Assembly (NCBI GenBank): GCA_900550105.1
Contig: URQW01000011.1
Coordinates: 1-58,899 of the forward strand
Length of the DNA: 58,899 bases
Direction: 5' to 3'
Origin: an uncultured Pelosinus sp.
Lineage (GTDB): Bacteria > Bacillota > Negativicutes > UMGS1260
In this document: positions 50,838-58,899 of the stretch, in pieces
Position numbering within the stretch: position 1 is the stretch's first letter
How the letters are laid out: each line of letters opens with the position of its first letter
Notes under the pieces: generated by a model
Told to the model about the DNA's origin: nothing
The model's input: only the letters and a program-made list of their open reading frames with translations
Databases searched by the model: none
Translations under genes and position numbers: made by a program

Positions 50838-52022
50838 TCACCAAGAAAATATTTTTCGTAAAAAATTTTTGTTTTGTTTTTCTTTGAGTTTTCTGTTTTC
50901 TGTTTCCAATTCTTCACAACGTGCTTGTAAGATATCCCTTTCTTCAATTAATTCAGATAGGGTCTTTTGTAATTCGGTACGAGTTTGGGATGGTATGAGT
51001 TTTTCTTTTTCCATTATGATTTTTTTGCGTTCACGATTTTTTCGTATGTCTTGTAAATCTTTTAAATAATGGGCTAAGTCTGAAGGAGTTATCTTATCAC
51101 AATCAGAAAATTCGCTACAGATAGGCACATCTAAGGCATGTCCTACTCCTGTTAGAATTGGGAGTGAAGAATTGCACATTGCTTGTATTAAAATAGGATT
51201 ATTAAAATCAAGCAAATCATAGGAACTTCCCCCACCACGAATAATGCATATGCAATCACAATTTTTTTCATTGTTAAATTTTCCAATTAAAGCTGCAATG
51301 TTTTTGGCACTGAGCCTGGAGAATTCAGGAAATAGTTTATAATCGGTCGAGTTTAAAATAGTATCGAAGTCGTGATATCCTTTACCGAACGAATCGTTGG
51401 AGATAACTCCTATATTGGTCCATGTATCTAGGATGTTTTTTTGCGAATGTATCCATTTTATGGAAGTCTTCCATATGTCGAGTTGCTCTTGGCGGCGTGT
51501 CTTTACACCTTCTAAGATTTCAATATCATTGGCTTTAAATTGGAGCTGCCCATGTTTTTTATAGATTGCTAATTTGCCACCAAGGCTAACACGTTGATTT
51601 TCTGCTAAGTCGTAATCTGAAGCAATTTCTGTTGGAATTGTAACTGACATACGTGCTTTACCATCTGCAGAATCGGTTAATTGCAAAACGGTAAGGCCGT
51701 TGGCTTCATAAATAGAATAAATATCGCCAATCAATTCGTAAAAATCTTCGAACTTACTTAAGTCTAGATTTGTATCAATTTTTGTAAAAAAATTGCTTAA
51801 GAGAGCATCTAAATAGCCTTGTTCACCAGGTGTTAACCATTCTTTATACTCATAATGGTTAACAAAAGTTTCATCAAAAAACCATTTTTTCTTTTCAGAA
51901 TCATATCCGGCAACTCTGGTGTCTTTTTGATCGGGATATTGTTCCCAATATTTTTTATTGTATTTATCGTTTAAATTATTAATTTTGGTGCGATGGTCAA
52001 TGTCAGAATTATAGTAGATCAT
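50838..52022 (-). CDS. stand-alone exonuclease VII large subunit (XseA)-like protein
   Basis: A 394-residue protein; ATG 52022 preferred (AGAGTG site) over the far upstream ATG at 52097. Residues 1-100 are a novel N-terminal region, 105-170 an OB-fold resembling XseA (VTIPTEIASDYDLAENQRVS, LGGKLAIYKKHGQLQFKAND), and 203-320 the XseA catalytic core: IGVISNDSFGKG, IIRGGGSSYDLLDFNNP, LPILTGVGHALDVPICSEFS and ITPSDLAHYL. The C-terminus (330-394) is a coiled coil. In true exonuclease VII the coiled coil binds XseB; no xseB gene lies nearby. AT-rich, divergent from the Gabija pair. Function inferred to be nucleolytic; a defence role is likely from context. Confidence 0.8.
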   Translation of the reverse strand: MIYYNSDIDHRTKINNLNDKYNKKYWEQYPDQKDTRVAGYDSEKKKWFFDETFVNHYEYKEWLTPGEQGYLDALLSNFFTKIDTNLDLSKFEDFYELIGDIYSIYEANGLTVLQLTDSADGKARMSVTIPTEIASDYDLAENQRVSLGGKLAIYKKHGQLQFKANDIEILEGVKTRRQEQLDIWKTSIKWIHSQKNILDTWTNIGVISNDSFGKGYHDFDTILNSTDYKLFPEFSRLSAKNIAALIGKFNNEKNCDCICIIRGGGSSYDLLDFNNPILIQAMCNSSLPILTGVGHALDVPICSEFSDCDKITPSDLAHYLKDLQDIRKNRERKKIIMEKEKLIPSQTRTELQKTLSELIEERDILQARCEELETENRKLKEKQNKNFLRKIFSW

Positions 52023-52527
52023 AAAAATATCACTCTTTTCTATGAAGTTACAATTTGTAGTGATAAAGGATAAGGAGGCATGTACATAGTCTAGCATATA
52101 ATTTCTAAAAGTTGTTAAATATTTAAAGCTTTATCAATATAAGAGCTTTGTATGTTTTTAGAATTTTGATGCAAAAGAAAAGTGGAAAAATTTTCAGCAT
52201 AATCAAAGCTGATTTTAATTAAATTTTGTGCGAAGTGAAGGAAAAAGAAATATATAAATTTCATTTTTCTTGTATAAAATTTTCCATAGGGATACAATGG
52301 GAATAAATTGTTTTTTATTGTTATTTTGTAATAGGAACATATTGACAGTAAATGAATTATTGGATATAGCAAAAACCTAATACGGGAGCTTCTTATATTG
52401 AAAAAGGCTCGTGATGGAGAAAAACATATCATGTAGCAAACCTTTTATCAGTATCTTGTCTCTCAATTACAATATAGAAATCGTTTTAATGAAAAGCAAT
52501 CTAAATATAAGTGCAAAGGAGAAAGTA
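52023..52527. other. divergent intergenic region between xseA-like gene and Gabija pair
   Basis: About 500 bp of very AT-rich DNA. Apart from the promoter at 52342-52370 I see no gene. An imperfect hairpin (GGGAGC / GGCTCG) lies between the promoter and the gajA start, giving a leader of about 150 nt. A perfect AAGGAGG (52072-52078) followed by ATG opens only a four-codon frame. Confidence 0.5.
52342..52370 (+). promoter_or_regulatory. promoter of the Gabija-like operon
   Basis: Consensus -35 TTGACA (52342-52347), 17 bp, then TATAGC (52365-52370). It lies about 158 bp before the gajA start. Confidence 0.7.
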
Positions 52528-54621
52528 ATGTATATATCAAATATTTGTATTGAGAATTACAGGAATTTTGACTCTATGTCAATTGATTTTCATGATGGTA
52601 TTAATTTAGTAATTGGTCAAAATAACGCTGGAAAATCAAATCTTTTAAGAGCTTTGGCGATAATATTTGATAGTTCATTTAAAAGGCAACTATCAATAAA
52701 TGATTTTTACAATAATATTCCATTGGAAGAATTAAAGAAACATTCTCCTAAAATTTCAATAGCTGTGCTTCTATCGCAGTCGGAAAATGAAGATTTGATG
52801 GGAGATGAATTGGTTACTGTAAGTAATTGGCTAATATTGTTGGAGGAACCATATAAAGCTAGAGTTCAATATGAATTTTTTTTACCAGAAAGTGAAGAAG
52901 AAAAGTACAAAGTACAAATAGCTAATGCTGACACTAAAGAAGAGGCTTGGAAAATAATTAGCGATAATTTTATTAGACTGTATGTAAACAAAACATGGGT
53001 TGGAAATCCTGATAATCAAGTAATAATAGATGGGGAAAGCTTAAATAAGTTTGATTTTCAATTTTTAGATGCTATTCGAGATGTTGAGCGTGATATGTTT
53101 TCAGGAAAAAATACGCTTTTGAAAAATGTAATAGATTTTTTCATTGACTATGATATAAAGTCTGATAAGAAACTGACAGAAGAACAGCAATTTGAGCAAA
53201 TTAAAAATAGAAAAAAAGATTTTGAGAGTACATCGCAAAGTTTAATCGAAAAGTTACAAGCAAGATTAAAAAGAGGAAATAAAGAAATTTTATCTTATGC
53301 AGATGATATTGGAGCGTCATTTGATGATGCTAAACCCGATCTTGAAGGTAAAATAACTGAAAGTGAATTATACTCTGTATTGCAATTGATTGTAAAACAA
53401 AAAACAGGTATGAATATTCCGATATCCAACAATGGACTTGGATATAATAATTTAATCTTTATGTCTTTGTTATTAGCAAAAATGCAGGTGGATGCAGATG
53501 GCGAATATTTAGGTAGTAATGCTAAAGTTTTTCCGATGTTAGCAATAGAAGAGCCGGAAGCACATTTACATCCGACTATGCAATTTCAATTTATTAAGTT
53601 TTTAAAAAATAATATTATAGATAAAAAAGTAAAACAAGCTTTTATAACATCGCATTCAACCCATATTACTGCATCTACACAATTGGATGACATTATATGC
53701 TTATATAAAGTGGATGGAAAAACAAGTGTATCTTATCCAGGTAAAGTTTTTAATACGTGCAATTTAGATGGTAGTGTAATAGATAATCTTGATAGTAAAA
53801 AATATGTACAGCGATTTTTTGATGCGACAAAATCTAATATGTTATTTGCTGAAAAAATTATATTTGTAGAGGGTATTGCTGAACAATTGCTTATTCCGGT
53901 TTTTGCCGAATATTTGGGAAAGTCATTAGAAGAAAATCATGTTTCTATTATTAATATTGGTGGGAGATATTTTGAGCATTTTCTTTATCTATTTAACAGC
54001 AATAAAGACCAAACAATAAAGAGGAAAATTGCTTGTATTACAGATATTGATCCTGCTAGAAAGGCTATAGGGAAAGAAAATGCAAAATTAAAAAGATGTT
54101 ATCCATTTGAAATACAAGCCGATAGTAAAGAATATGAATATAAACTAAATATTGAAATGAATAAATATGGAAAAGGAAAACATAAAAATATACGTTCGTT
54201 TACGCAAGATAGTATATATGGGAAAACTTTTGAATACCAATTAGCTTTTGAAAATCCTACAAATCGATTACTTATAACGCCCTCAATACAAAATCATGAT
54301 GAGTTAGAAGCTCTTATGAAATTAGCTGAGAATGGTAATAAATTAGAATCTTTATTAGACAAACTTAGAGAAAGTGATGAAAATACTAGGATTATAGAAT
54401 CGATCAATAATATTAATAATTATTATTGGGATGATGATACAAAAAAGAGAGCGATTATTGCTGCAAGATATTTAAATTCTGTCGGAAAAGGTGAAAATGC
54501 ACTAGAATTATCTTCCGTATTAAATGAAAACCTTATAAAAAAGGGAACTGAAGAGTACCGGGATTTCAATGTACCATCTTATATTAGAGATGCAATTGAA
54601 TGGGTGTGTGGAAACTTATGA
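52528..54621 (+). CDS. gajA: GajA-like OLD-family ATP-dependent nuclease (Gabija)
   Basis: A 697-residue protein starting at ATG 52528, 6 nt after AAAGGAG; longer in-frame starts lack a site. ABC-type ATPase: ICIENYRNFDSMSIDFHDGI, Walker A GQNNAGKS (30-37), Walker B LAIEEPEAHLHP (338-349), and ITSHSTH. TOPRIM domain: Glu448 in IIFVEGIAEQLLIPV and the DxD pair D506/D508 in CITDIDP. A class 2 OLD nuclease directly upstream of a UvrD-like helicase gene is the definition of Gabija, in which GajA nicks DNA when nucleotides are depleted by phage. It is longer than the Bacillus cereus GajA (about 580 aa), mainly after the TOPRIM motifs. Confidence 0.82.
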   Translation: MYISNICIENYRNFDSMSIDFHDGINLVIGQNNAGKSNLLRALAIIFDSSFKRQLSINDFYNNIPLEELKKHSPKISIAVLLSQSENEDLMGDELVTVSNWLILLEEPYKARVQYEFFLPESEEEKYKVQIANADTKEEAWKIISDNFIRLYVNKTWVGNPDNQVIIDGESLNKFDFQFLDAIRDVERDMFSGKNTLLKNVIDFFIDYDIKSDKKLTEEQQFEQIKNRKKDFESTSQSLIEKLQARLKRGNKEILSYADDIGASFDDAKPDLEGKITESELYSVLQLIVKQKTGMNIPISNNGLGYNNLIFMSLLLAKMQVDADGEYLGSNAKVFPMLAIEEPEAHLHPTMQFQFIKFLKNNIIDKKVKQAFITSHSTHITASTQLDDIICLYKVDGKTSVSYPGKVFNTCNLDGSVIDNLDSKKYVQRFFDATKSNMLFAEKIIFVEGIAEQLLIPVFAEYLGKSLEENHVSIINIGGRYFEHFLYLFNSNKDQTIKRKIACITDIDPARKAIGKENAKLKRCYPFEIQADSKEYEYKLNIEMNKYGKGKHKNIRSFTQDSIYGKTFEYQLAFENPTNRLLITPSIQNHDELEALMKLAENGNKLESLLDKLRESDENTRIIESINNINNYYWDDDTKKRAIIAARYLNSVGKGENALELSSVLNENLIKKGTEEYRDFNVPSYIRDAIEWVCGNL

Positions 54622-56384
54622 TTATTACCGCTAAAACTGAAATTGATATTGGTAGAGAATTCAAAGTAGAGGCAGGGCCTGGGGCAGGTAAAACAGAGTT
54701 TTTGGTAAATCATATTAAACGTGTTTTACAAAATGCACACAATCTGGATTCTACACGAAAAGTAGCTTGCATTACATATACGAATACAGCAGTTGAAATA
54801 ATTTTAAAAAGACTGGGGAAAAGTGTTTCTAATAGAGTTGAAGTATCGACAATACATAGCTTTTTATATCGTAATGTGGTAAAACCTTATTGTTCCTTTA
54901 TCTCCGAGGAATATAAATTGTGTTGCTCAAAAGTTAAGGGGCATGATGAATTTTCCATCAATAACAATTACATCCGAGATTGGTTTGAGAATGAAGATTT
55001 TAGTGGATTAAAACATCCTAATACCCAAAATCAATTATTAAGTTTGCCTGCATTAAATAAGGCATTGCAGAATTGGCTTTTATCAAATAAATGTATCATC
55101 GATCAAGATAATGTTTCATTTATATGTGATAATACAAAAGCGATAGGGTATGATAAAAAAAGTAAAAAATATATTGGAATTAATATTAGAAATTTAAATA
55201 TATTATCTGGTAAACTTTTGGAACTAAAAAAAATCTATTGGCAAAAAGGTAAGTTAGATCATAATGATGTTTTGTTTTTTTCATATATTCTTATAAAAAA
55301 ATATCCGTTTATAATAACGGTACTAAGTGCCAAGTTTGCATATCTATTCGTAGATGAATATCAAGATACAAATCCGATCCAGTCTTTTGTAATAGATGAA
55401 ATAAGGAAAAAAAATCAAAGTATAGTAGGAGTTATAGGCGATAGGGCTCAATCAATTTATAATTTTCAAGGAGCAGAGCCATCGCTATTTACCGCTTTTA
55501 AAGCTAATAGAGACAATTTGTATACGATAGTTGAAAATCACCGGAGTTCAAATCAAATTGTTAAATTTCTAAACGGAATTCGTAGTGATATAGAACAAAA
55601 GCCTTGTGAGAATATTGATGATATTGAAGTTGTTGTTTATGTTGGAAACAAGAACATGGCATATCGAGAGGTATGCGAAACATGTGCAGTAGAAACGGTA
55701 GTATCTCTCTCCAGAGATAACATTACTTCTAATGCTATGAAAAGGGAAATGGAAGAAACTCACTTGAATAAGAAATTGGTTGAAGAGTATATGGAACAAG
55801 ATAGCAATGGTGAGCGAAAAAGATATATACTTGCATTCATTCAAGCGATTGAGTTGGCAAATAATAGTAAGTACAAGGATGCTATCAAAAATATAGTATG
55901 GATTTTTAGAGATGAAAGCCAGCCAAAAAAGAATGCATTATACTCTTTAGTAAAAATGTTAAAAGTGTATAAAAATTATTGCGATGGAACGTTAATGAAC
56001 TTTTATAACTTAATTTGCACGACGCTTAATGCTAATTTATCGGGGTTTAGAAATGGTGCAGCAAAAACATTTTATGATACCACTTCATACAAAAATTTAG
56101 CAGTATGTGTCAATATTATTGAAGATACAAGCAATCACATTACAATTCATAAATCTAAAGGAGCGGAATATCAAAATGTTTTAGTGATTGGAAATGAAAA
56201 GTTGGAAGAACTGTTAATAAAACCCGATTTGCTAAATAACGAAGAGCATAGAATACTATATGTAGCAATGAGTAGAGCTAAAGAAAAATTGTTTTTGCAA
56301 TTAGATTCTTTATCTGTTGATGGAGAAAAAAGATTATTAAATAAGTATAATTATTTAGATGTTAAACGACTTGAGACATTATAA
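54618..56384 (+). CDS. gajB: GajB-like UvrD-family helicase (Gabija)
   Basis: A 588-residue superfamily 1 helicase overlapping gajA by ATGA, so the two are translationally coupled. Motifs: Walker A AGPGAGKTEFL (19-29), Ia CITYTNTAVEIILKRLG, II DEYQDTNPIQ (from D246), III GDRAQSIYNFQGAEPSLF, IV ENHRSSNQI, V TIHKSKGAEYQNVLVIG, VI RILYVAMSRAKEKLFL. In Gabija the helicase senses DNA ends or products and activates GajA. It is longer than the founding GajB (about 490 aa), chiefly in the region between motifs IV and V. Very AT-rich codon use. Followed by a terminator. Confidence 0.82.
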   Translation: MIITAKTEIDIGREFKVEAGPGAGKTEFLVNHIKRVLQNAHNLDSTRKVACITYTNTAVEIILKRLGKSVSNRVEVSTIHSFLYRNVVKPYCSFISEEYKLCCSKVKGHDEFSINNNYIRDWFENEDFSGLKHPNTQNQLLSLPALNKALQNWLLSNKCIIDQDNVSFICDNTKAIGYDKKSKKYIGINIRNLNILSGKLLELKKIYWQKGKLDHNDVLFFSYILIKKYPFIITVLSAKFAYLFVDEYQDTNPIQSFVIDEIRKKNQSIVGVIGDRAQSIYNFQGAEPSLFTAFKANRDNLYTIVENHRSSNQIVKFLNGIRSDIEQKPCENIDDIEVVVYVGNKNMAYREVCETCAVETVVSLSRDNITSNAMKREMEETHLNKKLVEEYMEQDSNGERKRYILAFIQAIELANNSKYKDAIKNIVWIFRDESQPKKNALYSLVKMLKVYKNYCDGTLMNFYNLICTTLNANLSGFRNGAAKTFYDTTSYKNLAVCVNIIEDTSNHITIHKSKGAEYQNVLVIGNEKLEELLIKPDLLNNEEHRILYVAMSRAKEKLFLQLDSLSVDGEKRLLNKYNYLDVKRLETL

Positions 56385-56449
56385 TTGTATTAAATAGATG
56401 GTTTACGCTTTCGCTGGAAAAGCAATATTAAATTGTAGACAGTAACTAA

Positions 56450-56484
56450 AACCTCTGCTGAATAAAGCAGGGGTTCTTTATTTT
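56450..56484 (+). terminator. intrinsic terminator after gajB
   Basis: AACCTCTGCT and AGCAGGGGTT pair around GAATAA, followed by CTTTATTTT. Confidence 0.75.
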
Positions 56485-56563
56485 AGAAGATAGCAATCTT
56501 TCTTATCAGCAAAATTAGTTAATTAATATTTATTGTTTAACAAAACAATGGCTGATGGCATAA

Positions 56564-56592
56564 TTTACTAGATTAGCAATTCGGAGTATAAT
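56564..56592 (+). promoter_or_regulatory. promoter of the STAND NTPase gene
   Basis: TATAAT at 56587-56592, with TTTACT 17 bp upstream at 56564-56569. A near-perfect palindrome follows at 56594. Confidence 0.6.
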
Positions 56593-56593
56593 T

Positions 56594-56616
56594 ATTGAAA
56601 GAAATTTTATTTCAAT
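56594..56616. promoter_or_regulatory. palindrome at the start site of the STAND NTPase gene
   Basis: ATTGAAA and TTTCAAT arms, extending with AAA/TTT inside, form a 23-bp palindrome with a single mismatched pair. It covers the predicted transcription start, an operator-like position; no regulator gene is in view. Confidence 0.45.
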
Positions 56617-56692
56617 TAATTTGATAAGTTATATCAGAATCAATTATTTTGATTACACAAAATAGCTGCAAAAGTTATGGGGGTTGGTTATT

Positions 56693-58899
56693 ATGATTAA
56701 GTCGATAACTGGAGCAAGAGAGTCTAATGCAGGCGATGATTTTCATTTAGTATGGGCAGCTAAAAAAGCATTAGCCTTACTTGAGCCAAATACAAACTTT
56801 AAAGCTCTATCTGTAGAAGGGCCAAATCCCTTGGACGCAAAGGAATTTGAAATAGATAGTAATGATTTGCTATCTATTGACGTTGCTGAATATTATGGAG
56901 AGAAGACTTTTGAAGAAGCTTCAAAAGTAATTTTTTCACAACTAAAGTATAGTACAAGAATGGGAAATGAAGATTGGACTTTAGCCAAACTTTGCACCCC
57001 TAGCAATAAAAAGAGAGATAATTCAATTATTCGTAGGCTTGCTCAAACATATGCTGGATTTAATAAACGGTATTCTAATTTGGAATCAAAGTTGGTTTTA
57101 AAATTAGTAAGTAATAGAAAAATAGAAAACTCTTTAAAAGAATTAATTAATGCATCTAAGAAAACAATTGTTAATGAGAATATAGTGGAGTACGTAAAGT
57201 TAAAAACTACATTTACATCTCAGCCAGAAAAATGTATGTTAAAGAAACTTTATGATGAAACACATCTTACATCAAGAGAGTTTATTAGTTTTTTAATATG
57301 TTTAAGTTTTGACGATTGTGGTACGGCGATAAGAGAGATTCAAAGGTCGGAAGTAATACAAAAGTTGGGCCTGTGGGGTCAAGTTGATTTAAAATCAGAT
57401 TATAATGATCTGATTATGTTTATTAATAAACAAATGATGCCAGAAGCGGAAAATGCAGAACCAATTGACAAGTTTGTTATTGCTAATATTTTTTCACAAA
57501 CTCCAACGTCAATGTTTCCGGCTAAACAACAGATAATTCATGCAAAGGATTATGTTGACCGAGAGATTATAGGTGAAATCGTCGAATACATTGTTGATAA
57601 AAATGAACAATATTTATGTTTACATGCCACAGGTGGTATGGGAAAAACGACTGTCATTGACCATTTGGAAGAGAGATTACCAGAGGGGTCAGTTGTGCTT
57701 ACATATGATTGTTTTGGTGGAGGCGACTATTTAAATCCAGCAACACCTCGTCATTTATTTAAGCGGGCTATACCTCAACTTTGTAATGATCTAGCGTTGA
57801 GATGTTCTACTCCGTTTTTACTAGGGCGAGGGTTAGATAAAAGTGAATTATTAGAGCAATTTTCTATTAGAATTAATGAAGCTACGAAGGCTATTAGGGA
57901 ATGTAATCCTAAAGCAGTTTTAATAATCGTTTTGGATGCTATAGATAATAGCTATGAAGCTTCAGTGACGAACAAAGAGGAAGTTTTTGCGACAGATCTT
58001 CTGAAAATAAAAATACACCAAAATGTAGTGTTCTTGGTAACTGCTCGGACAGAAAGATTAGATCGCTTAGAATTACCACAAAAAACCATTTTATTAAAAT
58101 TAGAAGGTTTTAATTCTGAAGAAGAAAAACAGTATGTGCGAAAATTTTTTCCTGGTGCTATGGATAGTCAATGTGAGGAAATCCGTTCTTTATCATACGG
58201 AAATCCGCGTGTACAATTTTATGTCTTTTCCAAGGCAAATTATAATATTGATAAAGCAATAGAATGGATGAAACCAAATGGGAAAATGCTTGAAGAAATT
58301 TTTAAGGATGCTTTAAATAGAGCTAATGATTTATTTGAGAACGAATTTATGAATTTTAGTAAATTATGTAGCGTTCTTGTGTTGATGCCTAGGCCAATTC
58401 CTATTGAACTTGTGTTAAACGTTTCTGGCTATTCAAGAGAAATGCTCGAAAGTGCTTGTTCTGATTATCTTTTAGGAATCTATTTTAGTGATGATTATAT
58501 ATCATTTCGCGATGAGGATTTCGAAGTTTATTTAAGAAGTGTCTCAAAAGAAGATAGGCAAATAGAAATCAGAATTGCTGATTTTATGTTTAAAAATAGA
58601 TTAACAAATGATTATTGTATGAGATACCTACATGTTTTTTTATCAAAAGCAAGTCGATTTGAAGACCTAGTATCAATAATTTTAAATAAAGAAGAAGTGC
58701 TTGTCCCTGTTACTCAGGATGAAAAAAATGAACAGATTATTGCGCGGATTAAGAGCGCATCTAAAATGCCAGAAATATTAAAACCCGAATGTCGAGTTGA
58801 TGCATTAAAATTACTATATGTTTCGACTAAATGTAAGACTACGGATTCAACATTTAAGGATCTGATTAGGCAAGATCTCAATCTAACTAGTAAATATTG
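56693..58899 (+). CDS. Avs-like STAND NTPase with N-terminal PD-(D/E)xK-type nuclease domain, 3' end outside window
   Basis: The frame is open from ATG 56693 to the last base (735 codons), so the protein is incomplete. N-terminal region (1-210) has a PD-(D/E)xK pattern: E42, D63 in LLSIDVAEYYGE and Q83-x-K85 in VIFSQLKYST, as in Cap4/DUF4297 nucleases. The STAND core follows: Walker A GGMGKTT at 314-320 and Walker B VLIIVLDAIDNS with D415 and D418, then VFLVTARTERLDRLE and LEGFNSEEEKQYVRKFF, typical sensor and helical segments. Beyond about 560 a helical, probably repeat-type sensor region begins. This layout matches antiviral STAND proteins that recognise phage proteins and then cleave DNA. 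Subfamily unassigned. Confidence 0.75.
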   Translation, partial: MIKSITGARESNAGDDFHLVWAAKKALALLEPNTNFKALSVEGPNPLDAKEFEIDSNDLLSIDVAEYYGEKTFEEASKVIFSQLKYSTRMGNEDWTLAKLCTPSNKKRDNSIIRRLAQTYAGFNKRYSNLESKLVLKLVSNRKIENSLKELINASKKTIVNENIVEYVKLKTTFTSQPEKCMLKKLYDETHLTSREFISFLICLSFDDCGTAIREIQRSEVIQKLGLWGQVDLKSDYNDLIMFINKQMMPEAENAEPIDKFVIANIFSQTPTSMFPAKQQIIHAKDYVDREIIGEIVEYIVDKNEQYLCLHATGGMGKTTVIDHLEERLPEGSVVLTYDCFGGGDYLNPATPRHLFKRAIPQLCNDLALRCSTPFLLGRGLDKSELLEQFSIRINEATKAIRECNPKAVLIIVLDAIDNSYEASVTNKEEVFATDLLKIKIHQNVVFLVTARTERLDRLELPQKTILLKLEGFNSEEEKQYVRKFFPGAMDSQCEEIRSLSYGNPRVQFYVFSKANYNIDKAIEWMKPNGKMLEEIFKDALNRANDLFENEFMNFSKLCSVLVLMPRPIPIELVLNVSGYSREMLESACSDYLLGIYFSDDYISFRDEDFEVYLRSVSKEDRQIEIRIADFMFKNRLTNDYCMRYLHVFLSKASRFEDLVSIILNKEEVLVPVTQDEKNEQIIARIKSASKMPEILKPECRVDALKLLYVSTKCKTTDSTFKDLIRQDLNLTSKY

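Noticed and set aside
50773..51069. 98-aa plus-strand ORF
   Set aside because: Most of it is antisense to the coiled-coil end of the XseA-like gene; only its first codons might belong to a truncated gene.
52072..52094. Perfect AAGGAGG followed by ATG
   Set aside because: The frame has only four codons before TAG, so I do not call a gene.
1..58899. CRISPR arrays, tRNA or rRNA genes, insertion-sequence transposases
   Set aside because: None seen by reading both strands; no repeated spacer pattern, cloverleaf or transposase-like ORF.

Overview
The window looks like the chromosome of a spore-forming, probably diderm Firmicute (Negativicutes, Sporomusaceae-like) carrying the left part of an integrated mobile element. 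The reasons are a GerA-type spore germination operon, Firmicute-style regulation (SAM-I riboswitch upstream of metNIQ, YerC next to hisZ, MocR-type PdxR) and moderate GC, together with genes more typical of diderms (divergent polysaccharide deacetylase, TtcA-like thiolase). The genus assignment is inference.

Core region, 1-45138. In order: a DASS anion transporter with a divergent TetR regulator; a metNIQ methionine transporter on the minus strand behind a clear SAM-I riboswitch, terminator and promoter; yerC-hisZ-HD protein; a D-2-hydroxyacid dehydrogenase on the minus strand; the histidine operon hisGDCBHAF-IE behind a promoter that overlaps an 18-bp perfect palindrome; a TSUP permease and a polysaccharide deacetylase; a CapA-like protein (minus); sdaAB-sdaAA; a TtcA-like ATPase (minus); a CBS/DRTGG family II pyrophosphatase; pdxR-pdxS-pdxT (minus) with two PdxR-box-like repeats upstream; ridA; pcrA-ligA-DUF1653; gatCAB; a germination operon gerA-gerB-gerC-(small membrane protein)-gerC; a CPBP protease; a Lon-like AAA protease; and rlmD.

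Mobile element, 45139 to the end. Directly after rlmD the content changes to a backbone typical of integrative elements: a DUF5348-like gene broken by an amber codon, ParA, ParB, a DnaD-like replication protein whose gene carries 78-bp-spaced palindromic repeats (candidate origin iterons), two tiny coupled genes, and ArdC antirestriction. A palindrome GGTGTCCATTATGGACACC recurs at the boundaries of these gene blocks. No integrase or conjugation gene lies in the window, so the element's type and far end are unknown.

Defence island, about 50.75 kb to the end. Sequence becomes markedly more AT-rich. It holds a stand-alone exonuclease VII large-subunit homologue on the minus strand, a divergent Gabija-like pair (OLD-family nuclease and UvrD-like helicase, overlapping by ATGA), and a large STAND NTPase with an N-terminal PD-(D/E)xK-like nuclease domain (Avs-like), which is open to the end of the window. 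The likely logic is a mobile element that protects itself with ArdC and its host with stacked antiphage systems. Whether the XseA-like protein is part of Gabija, a separate system, or cargo is the most open question here.
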